DNA of 64,000 nt, taken from assembly GCA_000442125.1 (NCBI GenBank), contig KE546967.1, positions 1,736,001-1,800,000 on the forward strand. The letters are read 5' to 3'. A program made the translations under genes and the position numbers. This stretch comes from Opeltia flavorubescens (taxonomy: Eukaryota > Ascomycota > Lecanoromycetes > Teloschistales > Teloschistaceae). How positions within the stretch are numbered: the stretch's first letter is position 1; each line of letters starts with the position of its first letter. This document shows positions 58,557 through 64,000 of this stretch, in pieces. The notes under the pieces were generated by a model, which was not told the DNA's origin, made no database searches, and saw nothing but the letters and a program-made list of their open reading frames with translations.

Positions 58557-61500
58557 TGACGCGAAAAGAAATCAGAAGCGATAAAGGCCATTACACTCTA
58601 AATAAAATATACTCAAGCATTCAAAGCAGAAAACGGGAGTTTATGGCCTCAAGAAATGGAAGAGCAAATTTCCATTAGTTGCTTTTATGTTATTTTCATT
58701 ACATCTCATCAACAGCTCCAACGATATATGTACTCATGCTGGAGTCAAAAAGACTTCGACGGGAATAAGGTTCGAATTCGGTGTAGATTGATTATTGGTA
58801 TGCCGACATACTACAAAGGAAACACTTCGCACATTCTCGAGTGCTGCAACGGTGGAGGTGCTTGATCCAATTCAAGAAAGGGAGGTCCTCTGCGCAATTT
58901 GTTCCTTCGACAGGAGCGAGTGTAACTGAACCTGGGCAATGAGCGGTCATACATGTAGGTTCTTATTGACTACTTCAGGAATCACAGCTCGAACTTTGCA
59001 AAGTCTGTAGGAGTTGCTGTCAGAAAAGTCGGATATGAGGGAGCGTACTATGCGGCTACTAAGTTCTGATGTCCAACACCAATCTTACGATGAGGCTTTT
59101 GACAATGTCTAGCCATGCTATCTAACGAAGAACCGGTGATATTCCTCACTCATAAATCGAGATTGATTGCGACGAAATAAGAGGCACACCATTTTTTGAA
59201 GATCAAAGCGTACAAGGCTCAAATTTTCAACTCGAGCCATTCGACAAGGATGGAGAAGTCTTGTGATGCGCAGAAGGGACGATTCAAATCCAGTGAGGTT
59301 CAAGTCGCATTATGGAGCTTAAGTAAAACCCAGAGGAACCCAGTCGAACACCTGCTACTGAGGGAGGACTCCCCGTTATGTAAGATCAGCCTCAGGGAAT
59401 TGAATAAGTAAACCTTTCGCCCACGTCCATCATCTGAAGCGCCGATCTGACATCCAGAACCTACCAACCTCAATATTACTAAAAAGCGTGCTCGTCGATA
59501 TTTCTTGCCTCTTCTAGTGTATATTCACGTGGAGGAATGCTCATTCTTGCGGTCTGAGTGTAGTAAAGAGAGGTTCACTTTATCCTTTCCCAGATTCTTA
59601 CATCACTCATTCTATTTCAAACAACTTAGACGTTCCAATTAAGTAATCATTTTCAAAGGTTTCTTATTTCTCTTCTGACTCTATTGCGTAAAACTATTCC
59701 CACGAGATTTGCACGTCTTGTTCTACTAGAAGATTAAAAGGCAGGATCAACAACGTATCCTATTAGCAGCAGCTGAGGAAATCCAGGAGACCCCGATTAT
59801 CTACGTAACCCTATCGTATGAATTAAGGATAAGAGCAATATTTCCGAAAATATTAATAATTAAATCTTATAACTTAGGAAAACATTTACTCTCGCTAGTC
59901 TACGCGACTCTACCTTTCAAAATGTAAAGTCGGATACGTCGTCGGATCTACTAAGACATATATGTTCTCTTCGGTAGTGATTCACAATGGTTTCGTTCTG
60001 AGATGTTCTCTGAGCAGCCAGATCGCATTGCGGGTGCCCCCGCTTGAAGAGCCTCAAGCAGGCCTGAAAAAAAAAGTGTGGCCTGAGGTCTTCCAAAAAG
60101 GGTTGTGCGAAGTAAGCGCTGAAAGCCGCAGAGCAAGAGCTTAGAGTCACGAGCCGATGGCCCGATTTCAGAGAAAAAGAGCTATCAGACTTGATACTCA
60201 CCTTGTCAGCGTTCGTTCTTTATGATCTTACGATCAGCTGCATGATCACGGACCAGATATTTACATATTACATGTCCTAGAGACGGCAACCAAGATAATA
60301 GTAGTTCTCGCCAAGACTCATAGGAAATTGCAAGGATAGTCAGCTGACGTTCAGATTGGAGTATAGTTCTATCCAATTTTAAGCTTGACTGAGGGATACC
60401 CTATGGTATTTCAAGCTTGGACTAGGACCAACCGTTGGCTCTGACTATGAGGTCATCTTCATTAAATCAATCCTCACCAAAGGCATATCGACGACGTTGC
60501 TCCTTTTAGTATGTTATTCTACCACGTGACCGGGACTTTCCGGAGAGATACTTTCCAAATGGAATCCTCAGATAAAGAATCACAGCAGTACGAAGGACCC
60601 GATTTCTGCTTTGTCGCACATACCAATCACGACAATTTGGCCAACATCTCAGGCAAGTGGGATTGACAGCGAGGATATAGAAGGATTATCCAAATACGGA
60701 CCAAACGCTCAAAGAGAGCGTGGAAGATTTGACAGTCCAAGAAAAATCTCACTATTATCATCCGACGCTTCCGGCAGCTCGCTTTTACAATGTACATGAA
60801 ACGCTTCTGGATAAGTTATGATGATCACGCCGTGATGGAAAGTCGAAATCGCGCAAGGTGTCTTCGCTGGAGAAGCCTTACACGGTACCACCAGGTACTC
60901 TGCAGGAATTGGTGCAAAAATGGTTCATCGACGACGAAACTTGCCGTACGTGTGGTTGTTCGGTACCAAAAATTGACGTTATCCTTGATCGGCTTCCACA
61001 AAGGTTGGTACTCAATGAGTTTTATTGAGCGGTAATCGAGGACAAAAACCAAGCTCTCCGCAGCATCTCTTCGGAATATACTCGCTCACTCGGACGTTAC
61101 TTGCTCAGAATCTACATGTGATCTGCAGCGGCGATGCGGCTTTAAAGAAAGGAGAATATTTCAGATATTGATTATTCTAGATTTTCACGTCAAGAAGAGC
61201 CTGGCTATTTCGAAAACATCTAGGAGACTCTCAATACTTCGGAGTGTGACGGTGATACGTATACTAGAAGTAAATATACGTACACTTTACAACAGCATCA
61301 ACGCTACCTATGCTACCAAGACCGAGAGCCGGTGGCGATGCAATGCGAGTAGAAGATGGACTTAGAGAATCCACGAATGCAATAACNGTCTGAACTATAG
61401 GATGAACCAGATGACCACGGCAAATCGCGGAATTATGAAGCAAAATTGCGGCGATGCTGGAGAACGATTGGGCACATAGAAACGAGAAGTAGAAAATTCT

Positions 61501-61814
61501 ACTTTCACTGATACCCGGTTTGCAGGAAGACACGACCTCGGAAGAAAGATCAAAGGTTTCTGTGCGCAAATCTTCTATTCTTGCTGCACTATCATTGAGA
61601 ATATGGGCCAAATTCACATTCATACCGATAATTTACAATAGTGATAGATACCTACGACAGATCTCTCGGTACTTTGCAAGATCGATATGAAAGATAATCC
61701 TTGCCGCTCTTCCTATAAATCCAAGACTTCCGACTTAGATATCTCAGTTCCTGCAGGCGGTGCTGCGTCGTTTGCCCATGGGATGGTTCGCCGGAAGACG
61801 GAAGCGCTAATCAT
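58557..61814. other. Gene-poor stretch with stop-ridden frames
   Basis: Stretches of 50-70 codons (for example 58656-58862, 59196-59408, 60611-60796) are open on the plus strand but stops elsewhere are near the random rate, so I do not call genes. Near 61080-61150 a frame contains TRTLLAQNLHVICSGDAALK, protein-like but isolated. Between 59580 and 59900 the sequence is AT-rich. An ambiguous base lies at 61387. Confidence 0.4.
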
Positions 61815-62006
61815 GTGACGTTTGTCTCAATATTGACCACACCAAATGCCGTGATCGAAAATTCTCGAAGAGATTATTCTCAAGTTCTCGGACGAATCTA
61901 TCGAATGAGGCCAATGAAAGCTTCACAAGCACCTCCTCGACCGCCTCAGTTTGGACTTCGCCATCCATCTATAGTCTTTCATAAGCACCTTTCACGGCAC
62001 GTATAG
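61815..62006 (+). pseudogene. Fragment with a helicase-motif-VI-like block
   Basis: An open frame contains TPNAVIENSRRDYSQVLGRI continuing YRM, similar to the QxxGRxYRxGQ motif VI of superfamily 2 helicases of the SNF2 type. After the TAG at 62004 the frame goes on with PQQFFYIALKEFAFSIQATS and further stops. With no upstream domain in frame, this is at most a relic exon. It may belong to the SNF2-like relic 1.4 kb to the right or to a separate copy. Confidence 0.4.
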
Positions 62007-63387
62007 GAGAATGTTGAGCTTTCGTGACTAACTCCACCATTCCAGCCGCAACAATTTTTCTATATTGCCCTCAAGGAATTTGCATTTAGCATACAAGCTA
62101 CGAGTACATTATTTCCGCCTCACAAAGAACAAGAGGCTTGTGACCAGGATATCTGTGGAGAGTTGATTTAGACTCTAGAGCAATCACCGTGATCAGGTAT
62201 CCTCAGAGGATGACCATCTCACTACCAGATATCCAAAGACACCCTGGCCGTACAACAAGTTCGCCATATAAGACTGAGAGATACTCATGGCCAATGCACT
62301 GATCCTCGCCGAGAACGAAGAGATGGTCTATGGTAAGGAGAACATAGGATTTCGCAGCTGACTGTACCAGCATTTCATAGACGAGATGATGCTATCATTA
62401 TATGCCTGGGCTCCGCAATGCTCGATCATACACCTAGTAGAAGTGCAAGTTTCGAAAATGAGCATTTCCTGGATCGATGACCGAGACATTGCAACCACTT
62501 CGCCAGGATAAATGGAGATGTATGGAAACAATACGAAGACCATCGTCAATTCGTGGTATCAGACTATCAACATCATTAGATAATACATTATATCTGGTGA
62601 AATCGCTTTGATTGTCAAGGCAGTAGAGTCGAGGTAGTTCTTCTTACAGATGAGCAACTTTTGGCAATCCGTGGAAAAGACTGCTCTGGCAAGAAAGCGC
62701 CCCTTTCGTTTGCGCAATTCTGGTGAAACCAGCGACACAAGCTGTAGTGCTTCGCCCATTTTACAAGAAGACTCATATATTCACATATATACTGATATCT
62801 GACACCGATATATCATCTTATCCAGTATATGTCACGTTTCTATGTTCCGTGGACCATAGCGTTGCCCTCCCGTGCAAAAGAAGCCCATCTTGGTGGTGAA
62901 ATCTGTAATTACTATACAAAAAAATCAGATCTATGAGGGACGAACATTTGAAGATCAAGTGCGACGCTCTGCTGGTATATTTGTATGGTTTGCATGCTCA
63001 ATCACTACTTCGATATACAGTGTCACGACTACCCGACCATGCCCACAACCGAAATACTAAGTATATCTGGGGCCTAGTCCGAGCAATGTTACGTCAATCC
63101 ACAAACATGGCGACTGGATTCGGCTTTCCGAGCCCTCGGCAGTGGGAATCGTTTGACTTACTCCTTAAAGAACTTTTGTCCCGGGTAGTGATCGCTTGGT
63201 GAGATCTACTTGAGCATGATAACTCGTATCCATACGACTAAGCCAGTACGCCAGTTGATTCTTCGCTCGAAGACGAGTACGCTAGTTTGGGGGGAGATCG
63301 TCGTGAGCCTTCTCTGCTCATCGTATATAGGCCCGGGCTGGGCGATGATTGATATTGAGCAATATTAACAGAAGCAATGGAAATCAA
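62007..63387. other. Gene-poor stretch between two helicase-like fragments
   Basis: On the plus strand, 62933-63199 is open for 89 codons (CDALLVYLYGLHAQSLLRYT and FPSPRQWESFDLLLKELLSR) and continues past TGA at 63200 with SSLEDEYASLGGDRREPSLL before more stops. It is plausibly part of the same decayed gene as the SNF2-like fragment. The rest is unremarkable. Confidence 0.4.
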
Positions 63388-63921
63388 GGCAATGGGCGTG
63401 AAATCATGCAATATTTACTTCATCGACGTTATTCCAAAATAACGAAAATTACTCAAGCCTCAGCGAAATAAAGAACCCTGGCGGTCGATTCTTTCATGAG
63501 ACATACGGACGACAATGGACGTCCAAAGTCTAATGAAGGATTTGACGGCCTGGTCGGCACGGCGAGTACCATGGGCACAGGCCTGAATCTCACCAGGGCG
63601 ACAGTGGTGATACTTATGGAGCCTGTTTACGAAGCCTTCCTAAATAAGCAGATTCCGAAACGAGCCCATCGCCACATGAAATTGATGTGCCACAAAACCA
63701 AGGAGCTTATCGAGCGACGAAAATATCCAAATCCATGCCTGAGTACAACCTATGTTCACGCGGCCTTGCAAGCTGTCTTCAAGCGTTTTCCTGATGTGGT
63801 TCCCTCTGACAATACCTGGGGTTTGAATTACACTTTCCGTTTAACGAGAAGTTACTGTAAGCTGCGCAACTTTAACGAGCAAGATATTCGATCCTTGATA
63901 CAGACATATCGATCATCATGA
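63388..63921 (+). pseudogene. SNF2-family helicase C-terminal relic
   Basis: One frame from about 63388 reads GREIMQYLLHRRYSKITKIT, a TAA at 63469, then LAVDSFMRHTDDNGRPKSNE, LVGTASTMGTGLNLTRATVV and ILMEPVYEAFLNKQIPKRAH, ending at the TGA at 63919. The segment GTxxxMGTGLNLTRA..VILMEP is helicase motif V of SNF2-type ATPases. The following KRAHRHMK stands where QRxHRIGQ (motif VI) is expected, so the arginine-finger region is altered. The Walker-type N-terminal half was not found within about 2 kb upstream in frame. A stop-riddled frame at 62933-63350 may be an upstream part. Not expected to be active. Confidence 0.62.
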
Positions 63922-64000
63922 GCATAGTGTACCTTTTTTGGAGAGATCAAATGATCTTGGTGATATACCTTTCGCTGGAGCGAACTCCTTTAAAGGGAAA

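Noticed and set aside
58656-59408. One 250-codon frame with about eight stops as another gene relic
   Set aside because: The stop count is only modestly below random expectation and no motif supports it.
38234-63921. Reassigned stop codon (alternative genetic code) to explain many interrupted frames
   Set aside because: Core genes in the same window end at and avoid all three stop codons normally, and all three stop types occur in the interrupted frames; decay is simpler.
1-64000. tRNA or rRNA genes and CRISPR arrays
   Set aside because: No cloverleaf with a credible B box (GGTTCGANNCC type) and no spaced direct repeats were seen by eye; the genome is eukaryotic, so CRISPR is not expected.

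Overview
The window looks like nuclear DNA of a filamentous ascomycete fungus. Evidence: short spliceosomal introns (about 50-110 bp) with GT..AG ends and CTAAC/CTAAT branch sites, closely spaced genes on both strands, fungal-only families (saccharopine dehydrogenase of the alpha-aminoadipate pathway, RTC4, Caf120, PTH11/rhodopsin-type membrane proteins), and no operons or ribosome binding sites. A Leotiomycete-like fungus is a guess from gene content, not proven.

Layout. 1-0.85 kb: 5' part of a Caf120/SKG3-type PH-domain gene running off the left edge. 2-6 kb: a secreted Gly/Cys-rich protein and a Ser/Pro-rich single-pass membrane protein. 6.3 kb: a 157-bp inverted-repeat element flanked by a 5-bp duplication. 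6.7-20.5 kb: accessory genes (a damaged cytochrome P450, a multi-pass membrane protein, a fatty-acid desaturase, a rhodopsin-domain protein, an MFS drug:H+ antiporter-type transporter). They may be parts of a metabolic neighbourhood, but no backbone synthase is visible. 20.7-34.7 kb: a dense housekeeping block (hypothetical gene, OPA3-like, CDC5 polo kinase, ANCHR-like, LYS9, LMBD1-type lysosomal/vacuolar transporter, RTC4, TMEM14-like). For most of these, exon-intron models could be built whose lengths keep frame throughout.

34.7-64 kb changes character. After one acidic orphan ORF (36.7 kb), coding-like sequence occurs mostly as interrupted frames: long open stretches broken by one or a few stops, each explicable by a single C-to-T change (CAG/CAA/CGA to TAG/TAA/TGA), plus frame shifts. 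Two relics carry SNF2-helicase-like C-terminal motifs (61.8 and 63.4-63.9 kb). Only a second rhodopsin-domain gene (47.8-49.1 kb) and a short 2EXR/F-box-like ORF (43.2 kb) look reasonably intact. I read this as a decaying, gene-poor compartment beside a conserved core block.

Functional links inside the core block are loose: CDC5 and the ANCHR-like gene both act in late mitosis/cytokinesis, and OPA3-like and CDC5 share a divergent promoter, as do LMBD1 and RTC4. No tRNA, rRNA, CRISPR array or full-length transposon was recognised. Splice sites were assigned by eye; exact coordinates may be off by a base where no frame check was possible.
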